Source: Closterium sp. Naga37s-1
Taxonomy: Eukaryota; Streptophyta; Zygnematophyceae; Desmidiales; Closteriaceae
Assembly: GCA_947471745.1 (NCBI GenBank)
Contig: CANJKZ010001023.1
Location: 620,001-684,000, forward strand
Reading direction: 5' to 3'
DNA length: 64,000 nt
Shown: positions 11,969 through 22,882 of the stretch, in pieces
Layout: the number at the start of each line of letters is the position of its first letter
How positions within the stretch are numbered: position 1 is the stretch's first letter
Notes under the pieces: model-generated
Databases searched by the model: none
What the model was told of the DNA's origin: nothing
What the model saw: only the letters and a program-made list of their open reading frames with translations
Translations under genes and position numbers: made by a program

Positions 11969-12104
11969 TGTCAGATTACAATTGTATCTCTAAGCTAGAG
12001 TAGGGTCACTCCTTAGTGAGTACAACACTTTAGGGTTAGGTTTCCCCTACTTGTACTCACCTCTTGCCTAGTTCAATCATTCATTCCTATTTCTATTATT
12101 GACA
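11969..12104 (+). repeat. 3' LTR of Ty1/copia element
   Basis: 136-bp partner of the 5' LTR, preceded by a short purine tract (TATGGGGGTG). Confidence 0.95.
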
Positions 12105-12310
12105 AGAACCCCTTCTATCCACCCAGACCTCCGCTCTTCCTGGTTGCTTGGGGACCCCTTCCGCCCCCCCTAGCCCTTTCCCCCTTTTGAGCATAGAGAG
12201 CTCCCCAGCTGGGCTGGCGGTTATCCAATGGATAGAGAAATAACGTGTTTTCCTACGTACGCCTCTGGGCTGTTGGTTTTGTAGACCATATTTCTAGGTG
12301 CTCTATGTTT
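12105..12310 (+). mobile_element. Remaining 3' end of the interrupted LINE
   Basis: After the 3' LTR the LINE frame continues (KNPFYPPRPPLFLVAWG...) to a stop near 12240, then a short 3' tail. It is assigned to the LINE because the target duplication abuts both halves. Confidence 0.55.
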
Positions 12311-12339
12311 TTTGCTCTACAAGGTTATAACCTTATATA

Positions 12340-12890
12340 ACAGGAAGGTGGGAAGGGAAAACGGAGAGGTGGGGAGGGGTAATGGGGAGCGGGGAGGGGA
12401 ACGCGAATGGGGGAAGAGGAAACTGGGAGCGGGAATGGGAAACGGGGAGGCAGAAAGGGAATTGCGGGGCGGGAAGGGAAACCGGGGAGGCGATATGTTC
12501 GTGAAGGGACACGGGGAGGGGAAAAGGGGTGGCGGAGAGGGGATTTGGGGAGGCGGGAAGGGGATACGGGGTACGGGAAGGGGAAACGGGGAGGCGGAAA
12601 GGGTAAATGCGGGGCGGGAAGGACAACCGGGGAGGCGGGAAGGGGTAATCGGGACCCGGGGAGGGGAAAATGGGTGGCGGAAAGGGGAGTTGGGGAGGCG
12701 GGAAGGGGATACGGCGTGCGGGACGGGGAAACTCTGAGGGGATACGGGGTGCAGGGAACGTGAATTGAGACGGCGGGAAGGGGAAACGTCGTGGCAGGAA
12801 TGGGCAATGCGGAGTAGGAAGGGGAAGCGGTTGAGGCGGGATGGAGAATTGGGGAGGCGAGAAGGGATAACGAGGAGGCGGATATGGGGG
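12340..12890. repeat. Purine-rich degenerate minisatellite (GGGGAGGCGGGAAGGGGATAC-like)
   Basis: About 550 bp of strongly G+A-biased repeats on the + strand with units of ~20-35 bp. The six-frame open reading frames over it are composition artefacts. Confidence 0.85.
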
Positions 12891-14527
12891 GGACATGCAG
12901 ACGTTTCAGCAGTCGTTCCGTACCTCAACCTCGCCTCCCGGCGGCTAGAACGGACACGTGGTCGCGTTTTTGTGCGATCAGTCTGCGTTTGTGCTCGTGC
13001 GCGTTCGGCAGTTTGGGCCGCGTCGCCCGCGTTCACGGTGGCGTGAAGAGGAAACGTGTTTCCCGGAACGCGTCGGACAACGAGGCGAGGCTGTAGGAAG
13101 GGGTCTGGCGGCGCCGTTATGTTAGAGGGCGGAAATGACTTCGGTGCGGACATGTAATTACGCCCACGCGTCTAGGCTTGTGTTGGTGGAACTTGGTAAA
13201 ATGAGCTCGCTGTTTAGTCACGACCTGCTTAGCATCGGGTTATGCTGCCTCTAGAGCGTAGTAGCGTAGATCTGAGAGTGGAGGGCATTTCGTATACTTT
13301 TGTCGACCCTAAACTTTTGAATCACCAGGGAGTGCTGGGTGCCGGGGCAATCTCCCTCCCTTGTTCAGCGAGGTTTTGTAGCTGTAATGTGGTTACCAAT
13401 ATTTCAGATTTCAAAACTTTTGAAACTCTCTCTTGCAAATGTATACAAAAGCTTTAACCTCCAGTCATCACCTCAATGGGAGCAGGGGCCTGAGGGGATA
13501 GGAAGGAATGCGATGCGATGCGATCCTGCGACGACTGGTCAAACCCGCATTTCCATCGCCGTCACAGCTGCGTGCGCGGGGAGGCAATCTGGCTTGACGG
13601 AGGCAGTGAAAGACGCGAGCGGGCGCATAAAGGTTTCGCGCGAGAGGGGGGGAGACGGGGGGGACGTGCGAGGAAGAGCTGGATGCGGCGGGTGAAGTTC
13701 GTCGGGATGCGGGGAAGTTCGAGGGGGTGATTTCTGGGCTTCGCATCGCATCGTATTGCGTCGTAACTCTTCGCCACCAGTTCGTCCTACCCTGCTCCAT
13801 CGGGCACTTTCTGGAGGACGTTCTTGCGACAATATGAAAGGTCATCGTCTGGGGGGGGGAGAGGCGCAGCAGTCAGGTTTTGCAGCAGGGTCGTCGCACT
13901 TTCGCAAAGAAGAAAGGTCGCATGCTCGCGAGTCGCGGAGGCCTATTCTTCGCAAAGTCGTATTTTGCCAATTTACCTGCCACCCACCGACCATCCCAAG
14001 TTCTTCTCCTCTTGGTTGAATGGTCTCTCGCTGGTGATTACGCAAACCGCGTGCGGGTAGGCAAGTTTGTTTTCGCGCGTGTTGTCACTCTCGTCCGTTT
14101 CGTTCCCGACCCTGGTGCGCCGCGGAGATTCGTTCCCTATCTGTTCTTCCTACCTCTCTTCGATGGCTCGTCTGACACCTCTCACGGAAGCTGCGGCGTG
14201 CCTTCCTCACACCGCCGTAGGTGCCGCTGACCAGTCCTCGCGTAGCTGTCCGTTAGTGGCCTCTTGCGGTCTACCCGCCCATGACGAGTCGCTTCGTCGT
14301 ATGCGACACACTAGTAACACCGACAGGAGCAGTACCCTACTGCTACTAGGACCACTCAATAGTAGTAGGTCTATAAAACCATCATTGAAGCCACAGTTTT
14401 CTCATCACTTCTTCTCAAGCCTCATCAACGTCTGACTCAACCTGAGTCTAACAATCGTCCTTATTCCTGACTAAGATCGAGTTATAGAACTTTCAGCACC
14501 GCTCCTTTGCATCTAATCCGTCCAAAA
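12891..14527. other. Intergenic; no gene recognised
   Basis: Contains a GCGATGCGATGCGATC motif at 13511-13526 and an inverted counterpart (CGCATCGCATCG) at 13742-13753. Likely holds the promoter and 5' leader of the gene starting at 14528. Nothing else could be supported. Confidence 0.5.
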
Positions 14528-16133
14528 ATGACGACTCCTACGACGGCTCTTCGCCACGTTCTCTCCGCGTCGCTGCTGGCGTTCCTCGTCATCGCCTGTA
14601 AGCTCCGCCTCGATTATCCGTTATGATTTGGCGTTTGAGTCACGTCACTAATGCATGCACGCGAAGCACGGCATTCGTTCAAGCCTTCCGCTAAACCCGC
14701 AATGCAGCATCCGAAATTGGTTCTTTCTGATGCCCCTAACGCTGTTCCCCTCGTCCCCGAATGCCGCAACAGGCGCCGCTCACGGCGGCGGCGGAGGCGG
14801 CGGCGGTGGCCGCGGGGGTGGCGGAGGACGCGGCTTCGAAGGCGGACGCGGTGGTGGAGGCGGCGGGTTCGGCGGCGGGTTTGGCGGCGGATTTGGCGGC
14901 GGTCGGCACAATGGCACTGGGGGCTTGGGCACTCGCGTGGGTGAGTCCGACTTAATTGCTTTCTTTACTGCCTCATTGGTTTCGTCGCTAGCGTGCACGG
15001 CTGAACGACACAAAGGCGAGCATCAATGGTCATCAGAGCTGATGTATTCTCTTCTCTTGGTCACGAACCCTCGCCTCCCTTTACTATAAGCCGTCTATCT
15101 CTCCTGCTCTCATCCCCCTGTTCCACATCCCTCCTGCTCTTATTCGGCCAGGAGCGGTGGTGGCGTGGCTGAACGGCACAGAGATCACCACCGCTGCCTT
15201 CATAATAAAACCCCTTGTTCCATATCTCCCCTGCTCCTCATCTCCCCTGCTCCTCATCTCCCCTGCTCCTCATCTCCCCTGCCCCTCATCTCCCCTGCCC
15301 CTCATCTCGCCAGGGGCGGTGGTGGCGAGGCTGAACGGCACGGAGGTGACCAGCGCTGCTGGCGATGTCAATGCCACGGGCGTCATCTCCCTCGCTGTCT
15401 TCCAGTGAGCCCCCCCTCTAGCCCTCACTGCCAAATCACTTTCTCATTCCAACATCTCATTCCTCCTCTCCACTCTTCCGCTTCCCTCGCTGTCTTCCAG
15501 TGAGCCCCGCCTCCAGCCCCACCTCTCATTCGACCGACTGTTCGATCTTCCACTTCCCTCGCTGTCTTCCAGTGAGCCCCACCTCTCACTGCCCTGCTTT
15601 CCCAGCCTCATTCCCTCCTGCTGTGTATCACCCCTCGCCTGCACCACCCACCCCTGGCTGGCAGGAGTGGCAGCGACTACAACATTCGCTACGGAGCCAG
15701 CATCCGCCTGACCGCCCCCGGAGCTCCCCTCTCCATCGCCATCAGCACCGGCGCTGCCGGCTCGGCAGACAGCGGCGCCGCCCTTCTCGAGTTCTCCGCC
15801 AGCGAAGCAGCGTGGGCCAACATGACTTGGAACGGCACCCGCAGGGACTCCCGCGGCCGCAGGCACGCCGCCCCCATTCCGAAATACTTTGGGTTTTTCC
15901 GCCCGGCTGCTCGTACCGGTTATGTGTATGGTTTTTCTGGTGTTTGGTATAATGCGACTCAGTACAGTAACGCGGACGGGCAGAGCTATTTCGAGGTTGC
16001 GAATCTGCTCTTGGCGAATCCGAGTGGGTACTTTGGGATTGTGAAGACTGCCGTGTTTGCTGATGGAGCTGGCCGCGGTCAGTTTGCGAATTTCACCCGC
16101 CCGACCCCCGACACGTTCTGGCAGCGGAGCTAG
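14528..16133 (+). CDS. Predicted secreted glycine-rich protein with weak CHRD-like region
   Basis: Exons in phase: 14528-14597, 14773-14941, ~15152 onward (possibly skipped), 15315-15405 and 15675-16133. Exon 1 encodes a hydrophobic signal peptide (LSASLLAFLVIAC) after MTTPTTALRHV. Next comes a Gly-rich stretch with GGGFGGGFGGGF repeats, then VVARLNGTEVTSAAGDVNATGVISLAVFQ and SDYNIRYGASIRL, ending DTFWQRS-stop. The middle resembles the beta-strand spacing of CHRD domains, but this is a weak impression. Several N-x-S/T sites (NGT, NAT, NMT, NFT) fit an extracellular or wall protein. The exon AVVAxLNGTE occurs twice (15152 and 15315) and its downstream donor CCTCGCTGTCTTCCAGTGAG three times (15388, 15487, 15566). 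Function unknown. Confidence 0.6.
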
Positions 16134-16992
16134 AAGAGTGGTGACCGTTGGAAGGAGTTTTGGTCTCCCTGGCTCTTGTTTACCGAATATGGCCTGGATA
16201 AGGGAAGTGCAGGAGTGGTAGCAGGTGATGATGATGAGCCTAGAAAAGCCAGTTGACATGCCAAGGCAGCTGCAATCTGTAGGGTTATCATTGGGAAGTT
16301 AGGTTTTTATGGCATTTTATAGTGATACAGCGTGGAATGAAGTGTGCCTGATTGGAAATCAGAGGCACCGTAACAGGAAATCCTTTTGCACAGCGTGATA
16401 GTGGAATGAAGTGTGATGGCAATGACTGCTCTCCAGCGCACACGGGCCTTTCATTCTCCCGCCTTGCTGTGTTTGTGGGCAGGGCACAGAGAGTGGCCAC
16501 TGGCCAGTTGTGAAGCGCTTCGACAGCATGATCTCATCCCAATTCAACGCAATCTAGACCATTTGAAGGTTCACTCACACCACCACTCCATCTCGTGCTC
16601 ACTGCTCAGCTCAATGCTCAATGCTCCGCCTGCCATACTATCTGATTTTTGAGAATTCTCAAAAACCACCACTTCATCTCGTGCTCAGTGCTCACTGCTC
16701 AGCTCAATGCTCAATGCTCCGCCTGCCATACTGGAGGCACTGCCCGCTTGCATCCCATCCCAAGCACCCTGGTGTTCGTTTAAAGCCTGCAAACATACAA
16801 CTCGGTAAAGAGATGAAACCCCCTGGTTGAAGAATGGTTTTCTATCAACCCCAACAATATTGATAAGGCAAACAAAGAGGAATAAAGTGCATGCCTACAC
16901 CAGTAAACATCGTATTGTCAAGCAAACCTGATGTGGAACAGCCCAATGTTTCAGGTCTTCATAACTAACTTTGTACGTGCATCGCATCACCT
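16134..16992. other. Convergent intergenic region with a palindrome-split duplication
   Basis: Lies between two convergent genes. A ~62-bp segment, 16579-16639 (CTCGTGCTCACTGCTCAGCT...), is repeated at 16667-16732 with a palindrome between the copies. No gene seen. Confidence 0.7.
16646..16665. repeat. Perfect 20-bp palindrome TTTTTGAGAATTCTCAAAAA
   Basis: Core TTTTGAG-AATT-CTCAAAA with one extra base pair per arm. Flanked on both sides by the same ~62-bp sequence in direct orientation. Confidence 0.95.
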
Positions 16993-19900
16993 TCACTCTT
17001 CGTCCGCAACAGCTACAGTGGTTTGTGCCCCCTCATTTCCAGGAAAGCGCGCTCTGAGAGCAGATATGTGTGCCTGGGGAAGAGGTCCCCTAGCTAGCAG
17101 CAAGTGAGTCGTGTCATTCACCCTCCCCACCCTCCACCCACCACTCCCTCCATCACCACCACCACCACTGCTGCTGCTGCTGCTTGCGCCACGTGGCATT
17201 CGGCTATTGGCTCCCGGGGAGTAGGTCAAAAGAGTGAGGGAGGAAACTGCAATGTCGAATCTGTGAGTGAAATGGGGACTGGACCCTATCAGGCCCCTCA
17301 AGAGGCATTTGATTGCCGTGGAGTGGGAGAAGATGCCGATTCGATACGGTAGGATGGGAGGAGCGTTGGACGGCATGGAGCGACATTTAGCTAAAAGTGC
17401 AGCAGAGCGGGAAACTGCGAGTTGGTTGAAAAACTCAACCATTCGGAATTCAACCTGGGAGGGAAAGGGGTTGGACGGGAGGGAGGGGGGTGCGGGGTGG
17501 CGGGATGCCATTACCAAGGGTAATGGAAAAATATGCATTTACAGATAGTTCATGGATTAAAAAAAAACATTGAAATGACAAGGTGAAGTCACTGAGTGAG
17601 TGAGCCACTGAACTTCGCCTCAAGGTCGGACAACACAAACAAAGCTTCAGGCACCGCAAACAAAGCTTCAGGCACCGCAAACAAAGCTTCAGGCACCACA
17701 GACAAAGCTTCAGGCACCACAGACAAAGCTTCAGGCACCACAGACAAAGCTTCAGGCACCACAACACAACCCATGCTGTGAAAACCAGGAACTCACCTGC
17801 CGCTGTGACTCCCCTCCTGGGCAGAAAAAATCCGGCTGGGCGCTTGTGATTCGTGGAAGAGAGGCGTCAGTGGGGAACACATCTGCCCGATTCTTCCCCT
17901 CCCACTGCCCGCAACTCTGCTCCTTCAACTCCTCTGCCTCCTGCATTCGGCTGGGTGGAAAGCCAAGCTCCTGAGAGGGGCGCACGGGATGCAGGCGACG
18001 CATGGAAAGTGCACTGGAATCTGGAGGTGCTATTGAGGTTGGCTTCAAATTGCCACTTCTTCCCCTCCCACTGCCCCCAGCTCTGCTCCTTCAACTCCTC
18101 TGCCTCCTGCATTCGGCTGGGTGGGAAGCCAAGCTCCTGTAAGGGGTGCAGGGGATGCAGAGGGGGGATTGGAAGAGCAATGGCGTTTGGATTGGAAGTG
18201 ATATTAAGCTGGCTACTGAGCTGGCTTCCCAACGCCTTCCCCTAGAATCTTCAGCAGGTGGTAACCTGTGCTACACACCTGGTAACCCTACGCTACACAC
18301 CTGGCACGTGGCATAAGCAGTCTCCCATGCCCTGGGGATGGGCGAGGCAAACACCTCGTCAAACATCACTCCCTGGAACTCCAGCAGGTATCGCCCCAAC
18401 GCCTCCCCCTGCTCCCTGCCCTTGCTGGTCAGCGGTATTGCGGGTGACTGCCCTCCTATTAGGTGCGGCAGGTCTAGCGACTCTGCATGGCTGGGGAGAG
18501 GAGGGGGGGGTGGGGGGGGTGTGCAAGGGAGGGGACAAAAGCATGAAGCAGGTCTCGCCCCAACGCCTCCCCCTGCTCCCGGCCCTTGCTGGTGAGTGGT
18601 ATTGCGGGTGACTGCCCCCCCACCAGATGGGGAAGGTCGCGCGACTCTGCATGGCTGGGGGTGTGCAAGGGAGGGGGTGGATGGATGGGATGGGAGAGAG
18701 AGAGCATGGATGGTGTCCTGTTCTTTCTGCCGTTTGCAGATAACCATGAAAGAGAATACCATGCCATCCCATGCTATCCCATGCCATCCCATGCCATCCC
18801 ATGCCATCCCATGCCATCCAATTCTATCTCATGCCATCCCATGCCATCCCACCCCACCCCACTCACCGCACGACATAAAACTCAACACGGATCTCCTCAG
18901 CACGGCACTGAGCATCAGGGGCCGCCACCGCCCACCACGGATACTCCTGCTGCTGCTGCTCCGAGCCTGCCCCCCACCCCATACCATCCCTCTCAACGCC
19001 CACTCACCGCACGACGTAAAACTCAACACGGATCTCCTCAGCACGGCACTGGGCATCAGGGGCCACCACCACCCACCACGGATACTCCTGCACTGAACCT
19101 GCCCCACCACCCCATACCATCCCTCCTCCTCCCCCTGCATTCCCCACCCAACCCCCCATCCCTACTCCCCCTACCCCTGCCCCTACCCCTGCCCCTACCC
19201 CTGCCCCTACCCCTGCCCCTACCCCTGCCCCTACCCCTGCCCCTACCCCTGCCCCCATCCCTGCCCATACCCCTGTTCCTGCCCCTGCCCCCACACTCCC
19301 GCCGCCCCCTGCTATTGTCACTGGATCAGTCAAACCCAGTCCTCCAGGGGACGCAGCACCGGACCCGCCTCTGCTACCACTGCCACTGGCAGTAATGGCA
19401 CCACCACTCACACCACTCACCACACCACCAACCCCACCAATGGTCCCAGCACCAACCCCACCACCAACCCCAGCACCAGCGGCCATATAACTAGCCCCAC
19501 CACTCGCCCAGCTAGGGCCACCAGAGCTGCCAGTACCGGCGCCGCCGCTGCCCCCGCTTCCAAAGGAGCCTCGCCCCCTCCTGTGGAAGGATGCAAGGGC
19601 AGGGCTGCTGGCCGCAGCGTTCGCCGCAGCGGGAGCCACAGCAGCAGTACGGAACTGATGGGGGCTGGCAGGAGGAAGGGAGTAGTGCGGACTGTTGACA
19701 GCAGGCGAAGCAGCAGTAGCAGCAGCGGCGGCAGCAGAAACAGCAGGAGCAGGAGCAGCTGCAGAGGTGGAGTTGTTTCTGAAGAGTGTGCCTATTCCAC
19801 CCATGGAAGAGCCTAATCCGCCTTCCAACCCCATGCCTCCTCCTACACCTCCAATGCCTCCTGCACTACCCCCACCCCCACCCAACCTGCCACCGGCGCT

Positions 19901-22882
19901 GCCGGTGCTACCCACACTATCACCCCGGGCCATCTTCGCCATAATCGAAGCCACCTGTGCTGCTCGCTGCTCCCTCAAACCCTGCTCCCTCCTCCTCCTC
20001 TCCTCCTCTCCTCCCCTCTCACTCTCCCCCTCGTCCTCCTCCTCTTCCTCCTCGGAATCTTCCTCGGAATCTTCATCACTGATCTCCAGCACAGCGTATG
20101 TGTTGTCGTCGTCGAGAGCGTCTTGAGCGGGGGCAGTGGCGGCGGTCGCAGCGGCAGAGGCAGCAGCAGCAGCTGCAGTGGCAGTGGCAGTGGCTTCACG
20201 TGCAACAGTGGAGAGAGACGCGCCTAGACCTGCCAGAATGCTGAGTCCCAACCCTAGACCCCCACCTTCCTCGCTTGACCCAGCAGCAGCACCAGCAGCG
20301 GCACCAGCAGCACCAGAAGAAGCAGCTGCACCACTGGCGCCACTTGTGCCACCATCCTTGGAAGCAGCGCCACCAGCACCATAAGCACTTGCAGCCGCTT
20401 GGGCAGCATCACCACCCGTACCTGCAGCACCACCACTATCAGCGCCAGCACCAGCAGGGGAGGGAGCCAAGTTACTAGCAGCAACAGGCTCGGTAGCCGA
20501 ACCAAAAGCAGGCTGGAACGGTCGAGTCAAGGGGACGCCCAAGCCTGGACCCCCAGCCCAGGCTACAGGCCTTCCTCCCGAGCCTAATCTCGGGCCTGGA
20601 GCCATGGTAACACCAGCAAGGATTCCCGTACCGGCACCCCTGCCTCGGCCCAAACTTCCGGGCCTTCCAGGCCTTGCTCCGGCTGCCGGAGCTGAGGTGG
20701 AGGTTTGGCTGCCGAAGCTGTCAGATTCAGGGAAATCCATGGCTGAAAGCTCGTAGGTGCTGACACTGCTGCCGGTAGGGGAGAGTGTGCCAGGGGTGCC
20801 GAATCCTGAGTCTCCTGACCCATACTCTTCCTCCTCCTCCTCCTCATTCTCTTTTTCTTCCTCTTTCACTATCCTCTTTGCTGGCTCCCCTTCTCCCCCC
20901 TCCCTCCCCTTGTCGTTATCCTGCTCGTTCTCCTCTCTCCCATCCTCATCTCCGCTATTTCCTGCCTCTTTCTTATCGTTTCTTTCCACTGATCTACTCA
21001 TTCCCATGCTTTCATCCACTTGCTTCGGCTCCTTCCTTTCCTCCCTCACCTCCCCTCCACTGCCAACATCACTGCCAACACCACCGCCAACACCACCACC
21101 AACACCACCGCCAACACCACTGCTAGTACCACCAGTGTCACCGTTAGTGTTACCAACAGTGACACCACTACTAGCAGCACTGCTTTCCGCATCATCACCA
21201 CCACCAATAGCACCACCATTAGCCGCAGATGCATTTGCATCCATGCTCTCAGCACGCGCTTTCTCCCCCATCGCCACCTCTCTCTCCCCGTCCTTCTTGC
21301 CTTCCTCTTTTCCACCGTCCATCCTGTCCGCTTCACAAGCAACTCCGCTATCCGCCCCAGTTTTCCCAGGGGGCGTTTCCAATCTCATGCTTTCTGAACC
21401 GTCGGATCCACCCGCTCTGTTCTCCTCCTCCCTCTTCTCCCCCTTCCCCCTCCCCTGCCCTTCATCCTCGGTAGTATCAGATTCGTCTAGCCCCTCTGAA
21501 CTTCGGCTCTCCTCCCCTCCATCACCATCACTATTCGCCTTCGTATCACTTTCCTTGACCTCATTTCTATCCTTCATTCCAACCGAACCATCAGACCCAT
21601 TATCTGTGCTCCCTCCCTTATCTGGTTCAGCTATTCTTATAATCTTACTACCAGTGCCACCACCGCTGCCGCCGACGCTGCTGCTGCTGCTGCTACCAGG
21701 TGTGTTGGTCACAATATTCACCCCAACCCCACCTGACTCCACCCCTCTTACCTCCGCTCCACCACTCCTCTCCTCTATTTCTCTCCTTCCCTCACATTCT
21801 CCTTCCTTCCTGCTACCTCCTCCTCGCCCGTCCCATCCCCCAACCCCTCCCACCCCTCCTACACCACTCCCCTCCCCCTCTCCACGGGTCCTAGTAGGAG
21901 GAGATGGGGGGGCATTCGCAATGGCGTTAGCAGCAGCAACAGCAGCTATCGTAGACGGGGAAAGAATAGCAGCAGGACCGTACTCCACTCCCCCCATACC
22001 CCCCCTACCTCCCAGAACCCCTGCATCCCCCAATCCACCCCATCCTACCCCTTCTCTACCTTGCACCATCACCTCCGGCTCTCCCCCCTTTCTTCCCTCC
22101 TCCCCACCTCCTCTGACCATCTCAAACTCTCTCTTCCCATCCCCCACCATGGGGCCTGCTGACGTGGATGCTCGAATTGGCATGGCCACGTCAGCACCGA
22201 TTATATTACTCCGCATGTTAGCTGCACCAATAGAAGGGCTGGAGGAGCCTGGGCCCATCGACACGGGTAGCTCCTCCTGGCCTCCGTCCGAACCTAAATG
22301 TTGAGGTTCGGCACGAACGTGCTCAGCCCGAACCGTGCCTGCATCTGCCCCGGTTGGGTCCCATCTATCAACAATGCCAGACCAAGCCGGAACCCCTGCT
22401 CCGTATTCCCCATATGTTTCAGGGAAATGTGTAGTCTCTCCAGTTACAAACGGAGCAGCTTCTATCGCGCCTGAAATTCCTCCGTTGTTTTCTTCCGGAA
22501 ACGAGCTCCCTGGTGGTTGGTCGAGGGTGTACTCGTTATACTCAGCTCCGATTTCGCGAGGATCCCACTGACCGCCGAAATGTTCTCTTAATTCAGCCGG
22601 CACGCCTTCTACACCCCCGTATGCTTCCATTCCGTGTCGTAAATACGCCTCGTTTCCATACTGCTGCTGGAGAAATTGCTGCTGTTGGTATTGCTGCTGC
22701 TGGAATTGCTGCTGATCGTACGGCTGCTGCTGCTGCCCGTACTGCTGCTGCTGCAGTAGCAGCTGCTGTTGCCTCTGCATTTTGCGAAAATACTTCTCTC
22801 TCCGGCGCCTTTCCCGCCGCTCTTGGCGGTCGTCATCGTCGTCGGAATCGGAGGGAACCAGCACTGACTCGACTCCACCCAT
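16993..22882 (-). CDS. Histidine phosphatase (phosphoglycerate-mutase-like) with giant low-complexity N-terminus
   Basis: Four exons fit in phase, 1566 residues: 22882-19008, 18490-18301, 17970-17797, 17454-16993. The first ATG of the long exon (MGGVESVLVPSDSDDDDD) is chosen because the frame upstream has no ATG. Residues ~1-1275 are Gln-, Ser-, Gly-, Ala- and acid-rich. The catalytic domain begins ~1275: FYVV plus RHAES, the phosphohistidine motif formed across the first splice (R1292/H1293). Then come LTSKGREQGEALG, FASPIPRAWETA, LKEQSCGQWEG, PGGESQRQ and GIFSHSTAIKCLLRGLIG (second His ~1457), ending RVNDTTHL. The motif set is that of the PGM/acid-phosphatase-like superfamily; the substrate cannot be told. 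Several exons have extra partial copies. Confident in the family, less in exon 1 being translated to its full length. Confidence 0.85.
17643..17771. repeat. 21-bp minisatellite, 6 copies, in last intron of the phosphatase gene
   Basis: Unit AAAGCTTCAGGCACCACAGAC (first copies ...CCGCAAAC). Lies just beyond the donor of the third exon. Confidence 0.9.
18052..18139 (-). repeat. Extra partial copy of phosphatase exon 3
   Basis: Repeats ELGFPPSRMQEAEELKEQ and WGQWEGK with its own AG acceptor, then diverges after about 88 bp. It lies ~169 bp upstream of the full exon (17970-17797). Using it alone would lose PGGESQ. Confidence 0.85.
18545..18654 (-). repeat. Extra partial copy of the HAES exon
   Basis: Starts with the same AG|CCATGCAGAGTCG acceptor and reads HAESRDLPHL...LTSKGREQGEALGRDLLH, then runs into intron. 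The full exon is 18490-18301. The copy lacks the SPIPRAWETA part. Confidence 0.85.
18753..18860. repeat. CATGCCATCC minisatellite
   Basis: Roughly ten copies of the 10-bp unit CATGCCATCC, in the first intron of the phosphatase gene. Confidence 0.9.
18867..18969 (-). repeat. Extra copy of the EYPWWxVxAPDAQCRAEE exon edge
   Basis: Copy of the end of phosphatase exon 1 (19008-19085), ~140 bp downstream, with its own CAG acceptor and GTGAGT donor. It encodes EYPWWAVAAPDAQ instead of EYPWWVVVAPDAQ and ends in the same VVR ready to join HAES, so it could act as an alternative exon. Confidence 0.85.
19173..19255 (-). repeat. 12-bp coding minisatellite (GlyAlaGlyVal repeat)
   Basis: CCCCTACCCCTG repeated on the + strand, encoding GVGAGVGAGV in phosphatase exon 1. 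Confidence 0.9.

Larger units (their letters stand above)
4940..12104 (+). mobile_element. Ty1/copia LTR retrotransposon, full-length but broken, inserted in a LINE
   Basis: Both LTRs are present (136 bp each, TGTCAGATT...TTGACA, about five differences, suggesting a fairly recent insertion). They are flanked by a near-matching 5-bp target duplication (GGAAC/AGAAC). Parts in order: primer site at 5076; a long GC-rich repeat region where gag would be expected; aspartic protease near 6.4 kb (LDSGAS); GAG-pre-integrase (WHHRLGHPS) near 6.9 kb; integrase core 7.1-7.5 kb (DVWGP, DRGGEFSS, SPQQNGIVER); a ~1-kb Gly/Ala/Thr-rich linker; reverse transcriptase 10.3-11.0 kb (YVDDLVFA); RNase H 11.2-11.7 kb. 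The protease-integrase-RT-RNase H order fixes the family. The copy is a fossil with roughly five or more breaks. Confidence 0.95.

Noticed and set aside
12020-12060. Telomere-like TTAGGGTTAGG
   Set aside because: A single short occurrence that is part of the copia LTR (also at 4990-5010).
12205-12280. tRNA-Arg-like sequence (GGTTATCCAATGGATAGAG)
   Set aside because: An A-box-like stretch is present but no B box, anticodon arm or acceptor pairing could be found. It lies in the LINE tail.
13511-13753. Inverted GCGATGCGATGC / CGCATCGCATCG pair as a MITE
   Set aside because: Only a short simple-repeat similarity, with no target duplication or matching flanks.
20757-22304. Long + strand open frame rich in Pro/Ser/Leu
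   Set aside because: It is the antisense of the low-complexity exon of the phosphatase gene. It has no conserved motif, and the sense strand has a splice-consistent model.
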